Source: Allium sativum (taxonomy: Eukaryota; Streptophyta; Magnoliopsida; Asparagales; Amaryllidaceae). Taken from it: DNA of 64,000 nucleotides. This document shows positions 32,487 to 44,900 of the stretch, piece by piece. The stretch is from NCBI GenBank assembly GCA_030737875.1, contig CM060915.1, forward strand, positions 634,324,786-634,388,785, in the 5' to 3' direction. How positions within the stretch are numbered: the first letter of the stretch is position 1; each line of letters begins with the position of its first letter. A program made the translations under genes and the position numbers. The notes beneath the pieces are model-generated. The model had not been told where the DNA came from. It was given only the letters and a program-made list of their open reading frames with translations, and did no database searches.

Positions 32487-33347
32487 CTAGATGTCCTTTC
32501 TCTCCACAGTGGAAGCAGCCAGTCTTCTTCTTTTCCTACAGTCCTTGCTTATATGGCTTGGTGTCCCACAATTAAAACACTTTTTCTTTCCCTTGCCATT
32601 GTTATCCATACCGCCTTTCTTGTTTTGCTGTTGTGATTTCTTTTGATCCCCTTTCTTCTCCGGTGCCTTATTAGCATTAGCACCATCCTCCTCTTCATGC
32701 ATAAGCGCCACGTCAACTAGTTTCTCAAAGGTAGCCCCCATCGGAATGTGGGTCATAGCCAACCCGTCTAACGGCTCATTCAAGCCTTTAACGAATCTTA
32801 GAGCCTTATTCTCGGGTGTGTTCACCAAGTCTAAGCCAAATCTCACCAACTGATTGAACTTGTTGACGTACTCCTTTACTGACAAATTTCCTTGTTTCAA
32901 CGCTAAGAATCTTTCTATATATAAATTCTCTTCTGCTCGTGAGAGAAATTTCATCTTGAACCTATGCCTGAAATCCATCCATGTTTCCACTGGACGCTCT
33001 CCATTCGTGACCTCCCACCAAAACGAAGCTTCGCCCTTCATTTACCAAGTAGCCAATTGGACCTTCCTTCCATCTTCTACCTCGAAAATACCAAATAGAT
33101 CTTCCACCTCCTTAAGCTAATTTCGAGCTTCAACAAACGTCTCTGATCCGTGAAAAGGTTTCCCGCCCATTGCCCGAAAATCTTTGCATATCTTTGAAAA
33201 AGTATCAACGTGAGGCGGGGAAGGAGCAACTGCAACTGGAGGAGGAGGAACATTTGCTGGGCCTGCGACAATGGCCCTAGCCTCCAAATACCTTCTAAAC
33301 CAGCCTGGTATCAGTATGCCCTCGGGTATCTCAAGTTCCCTAGACAT
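32487..33347 (-). pseudogene. gag: Element B gag, two stops
   Basis: Capsid/nucleocapsid precursor. Minus strand from the ATG at 33347: MSRELEIPEGILIPGWFRRY and FHGSETFVEARN, a TAG near 33117 and a TAA near 33044, then KGEASFWWEVTNGERPVETW, RFLALKQGNLSVKEYVNKFN and RFVKGLNEPL, a basic linker (KKGDQKKSQQQNKKGG), and one CCHC zinc knuckle CFNCGTPSHISKDC at 32579-32538. The frame is the same on both sides of the stops, so the lesions are simple substitutions. Element C's gag has two knuckles; this one has one. Confidence 0.88.
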
Positions 33348-33556
33348 GCTGAAAAAGAAAAAAGGAAGAGATTCAAAATAGAGAATCGAAGGAAAGATAT
33401 ATGGCTCTTGGGGGTTATTTTTTTAAAACAAACCTTTCTCTTGAAAATACTCTCCTTAAAACATACTTTTGGAAGTATTTCCTTATAAAATGCTTTTGAA
33501 AAATAGTTTTTCAAAATCTCTTATCTGTTTTGTTGACCTTCAGCTCTGATACCACG
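33348..33556 (-). other. Element B leader and primer-binding site
   Basis: The PBS TGGTATCAGAGC is the reverse complement of 33543-33554, two bases from the LTR end at 33557. The leader has alternating TTTTCAAAA, ATTTTCAAGAGAAA and CTTTTGAAAATAG words that could pair. Part of it is copied in opposite orientation at 12388-12498. Confidence 0.88.
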
Positions 33557-35626
33557 TGTAACACCCTATGTCCAATAATGTCACTCACAAAGGGAATGCA
33601 TTAACTTTCATGGAGTATTATTGGTGAATAGAACAGAATATAACAAGACAGATACATATATTGGTACTTGATAATTTTCAAAACAACATTTATTGCAGCG
33701 GAGAAATAGTTTGATTACAACATCATAAACCAATCGAAAAACCAAGTACACTTAGTAACCATCTTGACAAAATTGTTTCTGAGTACATAAAATAAAAAGC
33801 ATAACCCCAACACAAGTAGCCATAAAAGAGGTGAGATGAACTTTATTTTCATCAATCCAAGCACTTCCAAAAGAGAGAGAAAGAGATCCAAGATCAAGCT
33901 CCACTAGTACTAGTCCCACCCTGAGAACCTGGGGGGAGGGGGGAAGGAAGAAAAGAGGCAAAAACAAATGGGGACAGACATAAAGTCTGGCGAGTATAAT
34001 AACTTTAACAATATAATTATTAAAGTAATTAGGATAAGGCATAAACTGGTAAAACAAGGTATGACCGTGAAACAAGTGAGTATGACAAAGCAAACAAGAG
34101 GAATATTCTGGCGTTAATCTCGTTCCTAATCACTATAGGATGATTACTATATTGCACCATTACTAGTCACCCTAAAAGTTGATCCCGCCTACTAAACATG
34201 ATAATGATAATGGTAGTTTCGTGTACCCCTAGTTTCCTTCATAGGTACAGCCTGCCCCTATATCCACTACTTGTACCCACTGCCCCCATGCGATCGGCTC
34301 CCTAACTCATAGATACCCGTACAGGTCCCACAGTGGGGTGTATCACTCCCCAAAGTGGCAACCCGATACCACTAAAGATGCATGGCTTATATCTACATGA
34401 TGCAACAACGTCTTAACTACCAGCCCGGGCCCATGCACGCACATGACCCCGTTGGACTTGCATTGCCACTGCTAACCCATTTTGACCTCTTACAATCAAA
34501 CCCAGTAAGCGCGTCCCGTCCTCGATCTAACTCGACCTCACAAAGATACTTAATGGGTTACATGGTTTGAAAAGGGTCCCCATGTTTGACACAAGCTTTC
34601 CACCTATGCTTGGACCCCACTAGAATTCCCACTTAACCCCTTCTTATTCATATCTTCTTACATGTTTTCAACTTGGTTAAGTGTTTCTAATCGTATTTAA
34701 CATGCCACCCAGACCACCCACTTAACCCCCATATCCTACCACATGTTTATCTGGTTAAGTGTTACTTAATTCATTAGAACCGTAACCTTGTAAAGACCTC
34801 CCACATTAGACTACCGTTTGTGGTTGTTGGATTTGCCGGGCGGGTCCGGGAAGTCTTATACCGCAAACGAGCCTAACCTCGTGTCTTTACAATCATTACG
34901 CATTTAATTTGTGCCTCTGACCTCTCACATTAGACTACCGTTTGTGGTTGCTGGATTTTCTGGGTAGGTCCAGGCAGTCTTATACCACAAACGAGTCTAA
35001 CCTCGTGTCTTAGGCGGTTAATTATTACACATAATTATTTAACCCCAAATTGGACTAATATCCCCATTCAAATTTGTAAATAAATTCCAAATTAATTTAT
35101 GTCCATAATTGTCACCTAAATTATGTCCATAATTGTCACCTTAATTATGTCCATAATTTTCAGGTATATAAATTTATACCAATTAATGTCTCATATTAAT
35201 TATATGCTTTTAAGGCCATTTTATGCCAATTCACAATTATGTATATTTAGTATTTTTTCCATTGTCCCCACGCTATTCATACGTTTTCATACGACATATG
35301 TTAGACTCGCAGATAGTTTAACTTATAAAAAGAAAAGCCACATCACAACTTGCATAACACATAAAATAGATCTAAGAATTATGACATAAGTTTGCATAGC
35401 GAATAACTTGCATAGGCAATGGATATACATAAACTTGTATAAACTATCAAGGATCTAAATATAGATCTAAACATAAAGATGTGAACTTACACATATGGAT
35501 ATGGTTTTCCTATAACTTGCATATGAATTCCATTCAAATTAGCAAATGATTCACATACAAAACTAGCATAGGCAATGGGCATATAGAACATAAATTTGCA
35601 TAACTATGTACTGCCATTGATATAAG
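33557..35626 (-). repeat. Element B 5' LTR, downstream part
   Basis: The R/U5 side of the 5' LTR, parallel to 13614-15620 of the 3' LTR, with the stem-loop pair at 34795-35007. It is broken at 35626 by element E, whose target duplication is ATAAG here and CTAAG at 46473. The intact 3' LTR context supports CTAAG-like sequence at the pre-insertion site. There is no gene. Confidence 0.87.
34795..35007 (-). other. Stem-loop pair, element B 5' LTR
   Basis: Units 34883-34795 and 35007-34919 on the minus strand. Inner stems are CGTTTGTGGT against ACCGCAAACG (one A-C clash) and CGTTTGTGGT/ACCACAAACG (perfect). The outer stem is TTAGACT/AGTCTAA. Confidence 0.75.
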
Positions 35627-35899
35627 TGTAACACCCCGTAATTCTGTAACATTAAGTTTCACAAATTAAAGTATACTTAATTCTAAATGAAAGAATTTAG
35701 GGAAACGGGTTATGCCATTGCGTTCGTCTCGGAATTCTGCTTGAGATAGAGTCCGAGTTTGCATAAATCGGACTCCGTATGAAGGAGTTATGGCCTCCGG
35801 AAGTTTCAGAATTCGATTTAAAAATTCAAACAGCCCGAAAACAGGTTCAAAATTCAAAACTGGACCAGAACTGGGATGGGCGGGAATTTTCACGCCCAG

Positions 35900-36006
35900 G
35901 ACCCAGGTCGACCAGGGGGTCGACCTGGGTGTCGACCTAGGTACCCAGGTCGACTATGTAGTCGACCTGGGGGTCGACCTACAGGGCGACATGCTTGGTC
36001 GACCTG
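35900..36006 (+). other. GTCGAC palindrome block, element E 5' LTR
   Basis: Seven GTCGAC-type palindromes (some one base off) with flanking CCAGG/CCTGG arms, such as CCAGGTCGACCAGG and CCAGGTCGACTATGTAGTCG. They form overlapping inverted repeats about 150-250 bp upstream of the TATA box. The copy at 42271-42364 is shorter by one unit. Confidence 0.75.
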
Positions 36007-36151
36007 ACCTGCTTGGTCTGGTCCTGGCTCGGTTTTTGGGGCTTGGCTATGTCACTAGGGTTGATTTGTCACTTTCTGATTGGCTCCTCTTGGTATGTAT
36101 GGTCTGGATTCACTCTATGATCATCTGACGGCTCAAATCAGTCTGAAATTC

Positions 36152-36158
36152 TATAAAT
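36152..36158 (+). promoter_or_regulatory. TATA box in element E 5' LTR
   Basis: TTCTATAAATACAACCC context; the same at 42506-42512. It is the probable promoter core, leaving a leader of nearly 4 kb before the PBS. Confidence 0.6.
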
Positions 36159-37680
36159 ACAACCCAACACTCAACCTAAATTCACACAAATGAAATAGAG
36201 CTAGAGCTGTCATGCTGCTGGAAGGAAGCCAAGAATAGCCTCCACTTGAAGAAAGCTTAGAGACAATCAAATCTAATTCAAAACTAAAAATCAAAGCAAC
36301 GTTTGTCTACCCAAAGGAAAGCATATCAATTCCAGAACTCAGAATCCAGAATTCAAGTTCGTCGTTTGTAGTAAGTCAGTCACTTTTTAGATTTGAACGT
36401 CTAGATCTATTTGTGGCATGAAATTAAATGAATATAAGAATATGCCTAATCCTTTCATTTGAATCGGTGCTTGTTTATTCCTATGACGTTGAAACTATTG
36501 TTAATGACCTAAGACTATGACTATGAACATAAGATTATTGCCTATGACTATGAACATAAGACTATGCCTATGCCTATGACTGTGAACATAAGACTATGCC
36601 TATGCCTATGACTGTGAACAGAAGACTATTGCCTACGACTATGACAAGGACCATTGTGGATAATCACCTATGATTTATGACTATGAGATTATTGCCTAGG
36701 ATGATGACTATGAAATTGGATCTAAGCTTGATTTTCTATTCAGACCTGTTCTAAATTATCCTTGGATCTTGATTTTGGGAAATTTTCTATTAAGTTTGGT
36801 CCATCCATGTTCTTGATTATTATTCAAACCTTTTCATGTTCATAATGTTATCAGATCTATGCCTGCGATGCTTTAGTCGATTTATTCAGTATATTTATTA
36901 GATCTGTAAGTCATGAGTTTGGGATTATTATCTTATGTTTATTCTTATGCCTATCTTTTCATGGTATTCTTGTTTATTCCCTTTTATTTACGAATCTAGA
37001 TTGACCTATAATCTAGACTGAATCACTATTACGCAAACGTTGGGAATACAATTTGGGCAGAACACGAAACTAACATGAATGTGATTGACAATTTGGAAGT
37101 TTGGTATAACATGAAATTTATATAATTTGGCATAATAAATATGTTGGTATGATCTGAATTGGCTATAACAGTGAGTAAATTGCATGCATTGGGCGTAAAC
37201 CGTAAATTGTTAATTGGTCGCAAAACATGTAGTTGGCATGTGAATCTAGTTTTGGCATAAACTGTAAACTAGAATGTTAAATCTAGTTCTAGCAGGAATT
37301 GTAAAATTGGATATTTAATCTAGATTGGGTCAAAAATGTAAATAGGAACATTAAGTCTAGATTAGGCTTAAGTACTTAATTGGAACGCCAAATATATGGC
37401 GTAGTGATTTTGGGCATGATTATTATGGCAAGTTTGGGAAGGTGGGTTATAGCCTATTCTAATTTATAACTTGAAATCACATATAATTGTCATGTTTAGC
37501 ATAATCATGGTTAGTGACACTTAATTTGGTAAAATCTTATAAACATGATTTAGAGGGAAAGTGGGCCATAATAGTAATTGTCGATAATGTACAATAGAAG
37601 AGTAATTATGGCATAAGTAAATTAGGAATTTGTCCTAAATAAGAAATGCGTACATTATAGAAAATACGAATATGCCTAAC

Positions 37681-37874
37681 CCGAGGTTAGATTAAGTTAC
37701 GGTATAAGACTGCCCGGAACCGCCCGACAAATCCAGAAACCATAACAATACCTATCTAATGTAGGTGATTTGAGCACTGAGCCCAAAAGGACCCGAGGTT
37801 AGACTGAGTTGCGGTGTAAATCTGCCCGACCGGCACATCCAGTAGCCGCAACAATGTCTGTCTAATGTGAGTGG
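37681..37874 (+). other. Stem-loop pair, element E 5' LTR
   Basis: Unit 1 (37681-37770): TTAGAT/ATCTAA outer, GTTACGGT against ACCATAAC inner (one clash). Unit 2 (37791-37874): TTAGAC/GTCTAA outer, GTTGCGG/CCGCAAC inner. The loops have TGCCCGGAACCGCCCG and CATCCAG words; unit 2 has lost about six loop bases relative to the 3' LTR copy. Confidence 0.75.
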
Positions 37875-37904
37875 TTGGTGCTTTAAAGAATAATTTAAAG
37901 CTAA

Positions 37905-38450
37905 GAAACGGTTAAGCTAGAATGGGAGGGTTAAGTCCATATGAACACTTAACCAACTTAACACGTTACTAAAACAAGACTTGTAGGGGTTAAATAACCG
38001 TTATAACATGTTGACTAGACAAGTGGGTAAGGTTAAGCAAAGGTTAAACTGTTATAACATGTTAACCAGACTAGAAGGTGGGGTTAAGTAAAATACACTT
38101 AGCCAATTTAACATGTTAACTAGACTAGAAAGTGGAGTTAAGTAAACTCAGAATACTTAGCCATCAGAGTGTGCCAAATGAACAAGGTTAAGTTAAAACA
38201 TGAAGGGACAATACTTAACCATTAGACCATGTGAATTAAACAGATGTTAGGGTTAAGTTAACTAAGGGAACACTTTACCAATATAAGATGAAGGGGTGGG
38301 GTTAAGTAATAAGAAATACTTAACCAATATAACTTGATTTGTGGTAGGGTTAAGTCAACGTGAACTACTAATAACACTTAACCAGTTTAACATGACAAAT
38401 GAATGGGTTAAGTTAACTTGAATTGATTAATGACACTTAACCAATCCAAC
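37905..38450 (+). repeat. Array of complementary CTTAACC / GGTTAAG words, element E 5' LTR
   Basis: At least ten alternations of ACTTAACCA and its complement GGTTAAGT, spaced about 20-50 bp, with AACATGTTAA words between. Neighbouring words can pair, so the stretch could fold into a row of short hairpins. Similar but shorter rows occur in the LTRs of B, D and S at the same place. Confidence 0.65.
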
Positions 38451-38464
38451 TTGACGAGAAAAAG

Positions 38465-38580
38465 AACTAAGTAGTAAACCTTAGTTAAGAGGACTAAGTT
38501 GTAAACCTTAGTTAAGAAAACGACGATTCGGGAACTTAGTAGTAAACCTTAGTTAAGGGAACTAAGTAGTAAACCTTAGT
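38465..38580 (+). repeat. AACTAAG hairpin array, element E 5' LTR
   Basis: Four units of the form AACTAAG-TAGTAAAC-CTTAGTT, arms perfectly complementary in most units. It repeats at 44813-44928 in the 3' LTR. Confidence 0.75.
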
Positions 38581-40128
38581 ACAACACGAGAAAGAGAGAA
38601 CGTCCATCTGATCTTAAAGAAGGCTCCAACAAATTGGGTTATGAAGCACGCGGCTTCGAGGGGACGTGAGGGTACTCTTGGTATCCCTCTGTGAGGCTGC
38701 AGATGATCTGCCTGGGCTCACAGAGGTTAAGGTCTGCATTAGAAGAACCAAGGGTATGCCTTGGTTGCAATATAAGGCAACGTAAAGTCTTGGATGGACC
38801 AGCGTGATTCGACGAGACCAGTAGCCCTGTGATAGCAACTCGTCGTCTACCTATCATCTTGAGTCAATCGAGATACATGAAGCGGTAAGGAGGAGAACTC
38901 CAACAGACCATATACTTGCTATCTAGTTATGGTTGCGGATGGCTATAGGTTAGTAGGGCATAGGGGGACCTACGTATAGTTCTCATTTTTCAAGGTGTGC
39001 CTTTCATTAGTTGAGGGAGGGGTCAGGTGGGACCATAGCCACTGGAAAAATAGACCTTAGCATCTGCATCGGCAGATATTTGAAAGCTCCCGACCGAGTT
39101 CTGTGTTTCTTAATTTGCCCTGCCATGAGACTCGGGTCGCACATATCGAGGACATGTGCATCTAGACAGCGATAACGATCCACGACACATACGTGGGTAA
39201 AGTCTAGGAACACATATACCACTCTGGGTATTGTGTCCTGGAGTAGGGGGCATCGTTCGATTGGTAGCATAATCCCTAGTTGGACCTAGGTCACGTAAAC
39301 CCTAAAATCCGAGAAGCATTAGATAAGTCGCGTAAACCCTAGTTGAATCTAGGAAGCACTCAATAGAAAAACCCTAGATTAGATCTAGGAAATAAATAAT
39401 AAATGTACGCCTGAAGGCAACCACAATTACAGGGATTGGGAGCACGTTATCATTTTATAAAGATTACTAGTTGGGTCACTAGTTAGTTGGTGCAGAGATA
39501 TATAAACCAGAATAACAGGGAATTCGCGAAGTAGAGAAAGTATGGAAGCATATTCAGTTTACTAGTGTATTCAGCTTATCGGTAGATCCAGTTTATCAGT
39601 ACATTCAGTTTTATCTTGCCTTAGCATATCTTGCGTTATCTTGTTAGCCCTATCATCTTGGTATTGTCTTGTATTCAATTAAATTCATGTCATGTTGTTT
39701 TTACCTGTTCACATGATGAAAGTTACTGAACTTACCAGACTTTATGTCTGACCCTGTTTTCTTTCGCTTTCTTGTCTTCCGTTTCCCCCCTCCAGGTTCG
39801 CAGGGAGGGAGTGTTACTACTTAGCTCAGTTTTCTCTCCAAGCTTGAAGATTAGTCGAAGTTTTCCTTGGATTCACTTTTCCATTGCTATGGCTGGCTCA
39901 TACTATATTGGGGAATATAAAAGTTATTTTATGCTTCTTTATTTTGTAAGACAGATACTCTGGTATTGGAAACAATTGTTGTACAAACTATTTTATCAAT
40001 AAAGTAAAGTTTTATTTTCCGCTATTTTGTCTGTCTTGTAATTTATCTGCATCTTTTACCTATAATGCTTCACAAAACTTAGTGCATTCCCTTTGTGAAT
40101 GACACTAACGGATGTGGGGTATTACACG

Positions 40129-40140
40129 TGGTATCAGAGA
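40129..40140 (+). other. Element E primer-binding site
   Basis: TGGTATCAGAGA, one base from the initiator-Met consensus, two bases after the LTR end at 40126. Confidence 0.85.
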
Positions 40141-41985
40141 TGGAGATTACCAGATCAGATAAAAGATTTGATTTTTTTTTTCAAAACGGTTTTTAAAAGA
40201 AGCATTTCAAAAGAAAAGTTTTGTTTTAAAGGCATATTCCCCAAAAGCCATACGGACTATCTTCTGGTCCTCTGTTCGAATTCTTGTCCCCTTCTTTCTT
40301 GAGTCTTCAGGGCTCCTGGCTTTCTGGGAGGTAACCTTATCGCGGCATGGTTCCATAGGCTTGATAAGACTACAATACCTATCGAAGGGCAAAGCAGTGC
40401 CCGACTTCGATATATGGCCATTGTAGTTTCACCTGCAGCTAATTTTCTTTCAAGCTTCGGAGGGTTTTCCGTGCGATGGGGGCAGCTTTTGAGAAACTTG
40501 TCAATATGATTACACATGGACGATAAAGATGAGGATGAGGGAGTTTGGCTAGGGAACTCAAAGCAAGAATGAGAAATTCATGGATATAAACTCGAATCAC
40601 GAAGAAAGAAGGAAGTATAAAACTTGAGACGAGAGGGGGTATCTTTTCCATGGTATAATAGGGCATATAATTAAGGACAAAGGCTAGGATGAGGGACAGG
40701 ATTTTCAGAAGGGCGAGTACATGTTTTTACCACCAGAATACCTGAGAGAGAGAGATAGTAAAGTCTCCATTGGAAAAGTTTAGCTCTTCGTTTTGATCAA
40801 CCAGTTAGTATTCCTTTGATCTTAGCACTTCGCATTTATCTACTTCCATAGTTGAGTCTCTGCACCTTAGTACTTGTATAGTAGAAGATCCCATTAGCGT
40901 CTCAAATCCAATTGGTGGTTCGGCCCGTTTACCTTTGGTTTGTAAGGATTTGAGAATAACTATATTAAGTGTTGAGTTTAAGCGTAATGCTTATATTTTT
41001 GGTTTCATGGGCTATGAGTTGATTCTAGGCATGGGGTAATTCTGAAAGGAGGGTAGTTAGACTTTTGACTTGCCTTGGAAATACCCTTGAGATTCCATGT
41101 AAAGAATCAGTTAGGCTTAGCTAGCTAGAATCGCTTAATGCATTTATCGATGATTTGCAATCCGTTAGGGTAGTCCATGAGTACGCAGATGTTTTTGATT
41201 AGGTTAGGAGTTTACCCCTAAAAACGCGGGATAGACTTCCGCATGTATCCAGTTGACAATGAAAAGCCAGCTATCCGATCAACGATGGTTTTGCAAATGG
41301 AGGTCAAGAAGCTTCGCAATCGTGAAGGTTAATTAGACAAGGTACAGAATAGTGAAGCTCAAGAAGATGCGACTTAGAAGACTGAAGACTAGATACACGC
41401 ATCATACCCTTTTTCTTAAGGGGTACATCCTTGATCTCTTTTTCTAGGAATTTTATGCATACTTTCTAGCTTTTAAGGTATATCCTCTAGGGCGTATTAT
41501 CGATCCTTAGGTAGAAGCCAATGGATGTAAACATGTATTTGAAACATGTTATGATTGATGGTTGCAAATGGTTGCTCGTGGATGCATATACACACCATAG
41601 GCACTAGAACGACTTAGTCACTTTCATATTGCATTCACATATATGTATTTGCTTAACGGATTTAACTAGATATGTTATCATATGGGTACTGCGTATGTAT
41701 GAATGGCTATGCACAAATGTAGTATTTACATAACTAGGGATGCTTGCATACATGATTGGACGCATGGCACTGACATAATTCGCATTAAGGAGGTCAACTG
41801 AATCAGTAGACCGCCTGATTTTGCATTAGATAAAGACATATACACACACTATGCATATGAACATGAAAGCATTAGAAATCTTTTTAAGGACAATGAATGC
41901 CTGTGATTGAATGGTTGAGTAGATAGGTGATTGGATGGAAGGATACATTCTTCCTAACTTGAAGATTTCGGGGACGAAATCCTTT
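40141..41985 (+). pseudogene. Element E eroded interior (protease and chromodomain scraps)
   Basis: The leader (to about 40230) has TTTTCAAAACGGTTTTTAAA. 40230-40820 has no recognisable gag. About 40840-41030 reads protease sequence: HLSTCIVEDPISVSNPIGGS, then FGFMGYELILGMG, without the catalytic DSG block. About 41060-41260 is a badly decayed pol linker (FEEV.. / PLK.. like). 41305-41400 reads KLRNRE, the start of the chromodomain's last strand. Everything between, meaning RT, RNase H and the integrase core, is gone. 41400-41985 is 3' noncoding DNA sharing words with B and D, ending with the hairpin GATTTCG-GGGA-CGAAATC (41964-41981). Confidence 0.75.
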
Positions 41986-41999
41986 TAAGAGAGGGAGAA
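41986..41999 (+). other. Element E polypurine tract
   Basis: TAAGAGAGGGAGAA immediately before the 3' LTR start at 42000. Confidence 0.9.
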
Positions 42000-44900
42000 T
42001 GTAACACCCCGTAATTCTGTAACATTAAGTCTCACAAATTAAAGTATACTTAATTCTAAATGAAAGAATTTAAGGAAATGGTTACGCCATTGCGTTCGTC
42101 TCAGAATTATGCTTGAGATAGAGTCCGAGTTTGCGTAAATCGAACTCCGTATGAAGGAGTTATGGCCTTCGGAAGTTTCAGAATTCGATTTAAAAATCCA
42201 AACAGCCTGAAAACAGGTTCAAAATTCAAAACTGGACCAGAACTGGGCTCGGCGGGAATTTTCCCGCCTAGGACCCAGGTCGACCAGGGGGTCGACCTGG
42301 GTATCGACCTAGGTACCCAGGTCGACTATGTAGTCGACCTGGGGGTCGACCTGCAGGGCGACCTGCTTGGTCTGGTCCTGGCTCGGTTTCTGGGGCTTGG
42401 CTGTGTCACTAGGGCTGATTTGTCACTTTCTGATTGGCTCCTCTTGGTGTGTATGGTCTGGATTCACTCTATGATCATCTGACGGCTCAAATCAATCTGA
42501 AATTCTATAAATATAACCCAACACTCAACCTAAATTCACACAAATGAAATAGAGCTAGAGCCGTCATGCTGCTGGAAGGAAGCCAAGAATAGCCTCCACT
42601 TGAAGAAAGCTTAGAGACGATAAAATCTAATTCAAAACTAAAAATCAGAGCAACGTTTATCTACCCAAAGGAAAGCATCTCAATTCCAAAACTCAGAATC
42701 CAGAATTCAAGTTCATCGTTTGTAGTAAGTCAGTCACTTTTTAGATTTGAACGTCTAGATCTATTTGTGGCATGAAATTAAATGAATATAAGAATATGCC
42801 TAATCCTTTCATTTGAATCGGTGCTTGTTTATGCCTATGACGTTGAAACTATTGTTAATGACCTAAGACTATGACTATGAACATAAGATTATTGCCTATG
42901 ACCATGAACATAAAACTATGCCTATGACTGTGAACATAAGATGATGCCTATGAATGTGAACATAAGACTATTGCCTACGACTATGACAAGGACCATTATG
43001 GCTAATCACCTAAGATTAATGACTATGAGATTATTGCCTAGGATGATGACTATGAAATTGGATCTAAGCTTGATTTTCTATTCAGACATGTTCTTAATTA
43101 TCCTTGGATCTTAATTTTGGGTATTCTTCTATTAAGTTAGGTCTATCCATGTTCTTGATTATTATTCAAACCTTTTCATGTTCATAACGTTATCAGATCT
43201 ATGCCTGCGATGCTTTAGTCGATTTATTCAGTATATTTATTAGATCTGTAAGTCGTGAATTTGGGATTGTTATCTTATGTCTATTCTTATGCCTATCTTT
43301 TCATGGTATTCTTGTTTATTACCTTTTATTTACGGATCTAGATTGACCTATAATCTAGACTAAATCACGATTACGCAAACGTTGGGAATACAATTTGGGC
43401 AGAACACGAAACTAACATGAATGTGATTGACAATTTGGAAGTTTGGTATAACATGAAATTTATATAATTTGGCATAATAAATATGTTGGTATGATCTGAA
43501 TTGGCTATATTAGTGAGTAATTTGCATGCATTGGGCGTAAACGGTAAATTGTTAATTGGCCGCAAAACATGTAGTTGGCATGTGAATCTAGTTTTGGCAT
43601 AAATTGTAAACTAGAATATTAAATCTAGTTCTAGCAGGAATTGTAAAATTGGATATTTAATCTAGATTGGGTCAAAAATGTAAATAGGAACATTAAGTCT
43701 AGATTATGCTTAACTACTTATTTGGAACGCCAAATATATGGTGTAGCGATTTTGGGCATGATTATTATGGCAAGTTTAGGAAGGTGGGTTATAGCCTATT
43801 CTGATTTATAACTTGTAATCACATGTAATTGTCATGTTTAGAATAATCATGGTTAGTGACACTTAATTTGGTAAAATCTTATAAACATGATTTAGAGGGA
43901 AAGTGGGCCATAATTGTAATTGTCGATAATGTACAATAGAAGAGTAATTATGGCATAAGTAAATTAGGAATTTGTCCTAAATAAGAAATGTGTACATTAT
44001 AGAAAATACGAATATGCCTAACCCGAGGTTAGATTAAGTTACAGTATAAGACTGCCTGGAACCGCCCGGCAAATCCAGCAACCATATCAATACCTATCTA
44101 ATGTGGGTGGTTAGAGCATTGAGCCCAAAAGGACCCGAGGTTAGACTGAGTTGCGGTGTAAATCTGCCCGGAGCCGACCGGCACATCCAGCGACCGCAAC
44201 AATATCTGTCTAATGTGAATGGTTGGTGCTTTAAAGAATAATTTAAAGCTAAGAAACGGTTAAGCTAGAATAGGAGGGTTAAGTCCATAGGAACACTTAA
44301 CCAACTTAACATGTTAACAAAACAAGACTTGTAGGGGTTAAATAACCGTTATAACATGTTGATTAGACAAGTGGGTAAGGTTAAGGAAAGGTTTAACCGT
44401 TATAACATGTTAACCAGACTAGAAGGCGGGGTTAAGTAAAATACACTTAGCCAATTTAACATGTTAACTAGACTAGAAAGTGGAGTTAAGTAAACTCAGA
44501 ATACTTAGCCATCAGAGTGTGCCAAATGAACAAGGTTAAGTTAAAACATGAAGGGACAATACTTAACCATTAGACCATGTGAATTAAACAGATGTTAGGG
44601 TTAAGTTAACTAAGGGATCACTTTACCAATACAAGATAAAGGGGTGGGGTTAAGTAATAAGAAATACTTAACCAATATAACTTGATTTGTGGTAGGGTTA
44701 AGTCAACGTGAACTACTGATAACACTTAACCAGTTTAACGTGACAAATGAATGGGTTAAATTGACTTGAATTGACTAATGACACTTAACCAATCCAACTT
44801 GACGAGAAAAAGAACTAAGTAGTAAACCTTAGTTAAGAGGACTAAGTTGTAAACCTTAGTTAAGAAAATGACGATTCGGGAACTAAGTAGTAAACCTTAG

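Larger units (their letters stand above)
35627..40126 (+). repeat. Element E 5' LTR
   Basis: TGTAACACCCCGTAATTCTG to GTATTACA. In order: U3 word TCCGTATGAAG (35774-35784), GTCGAC block (35900-36006), TATAAAT (36152-36158), short tandem repeats of TGCCTATGAC / GAACATAAGACTA (36500-36700), TCTAGATTG-type words (37000-37400), stem-loop pair (37681-37874), an array of CTTAACCA/GGTTAAGT words (37905-38450), AACTAAG/CTTAGTT hairpins (38465-38580), and a U5 end with GTGCATTCCCTTTGTGAATG. There is no credible gene in 4.5 kb. Confidence 0.9.

Noticed and set aside
35123..35389. 88-codon frame in the element B 5' LTR
   Set aside because: A parallel frame in the 3' LTR (15043-15321) differs at both ends. 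There is no domain, and it lies within noncoding LTR DNA.
39007..39270. 87-codon minus-strand frame, also at 45355-45570
   Set aside because: It is present in both E LTRs but with a different length and altered start. It has no recognisable domain and is most likely chance in LTR DNA.
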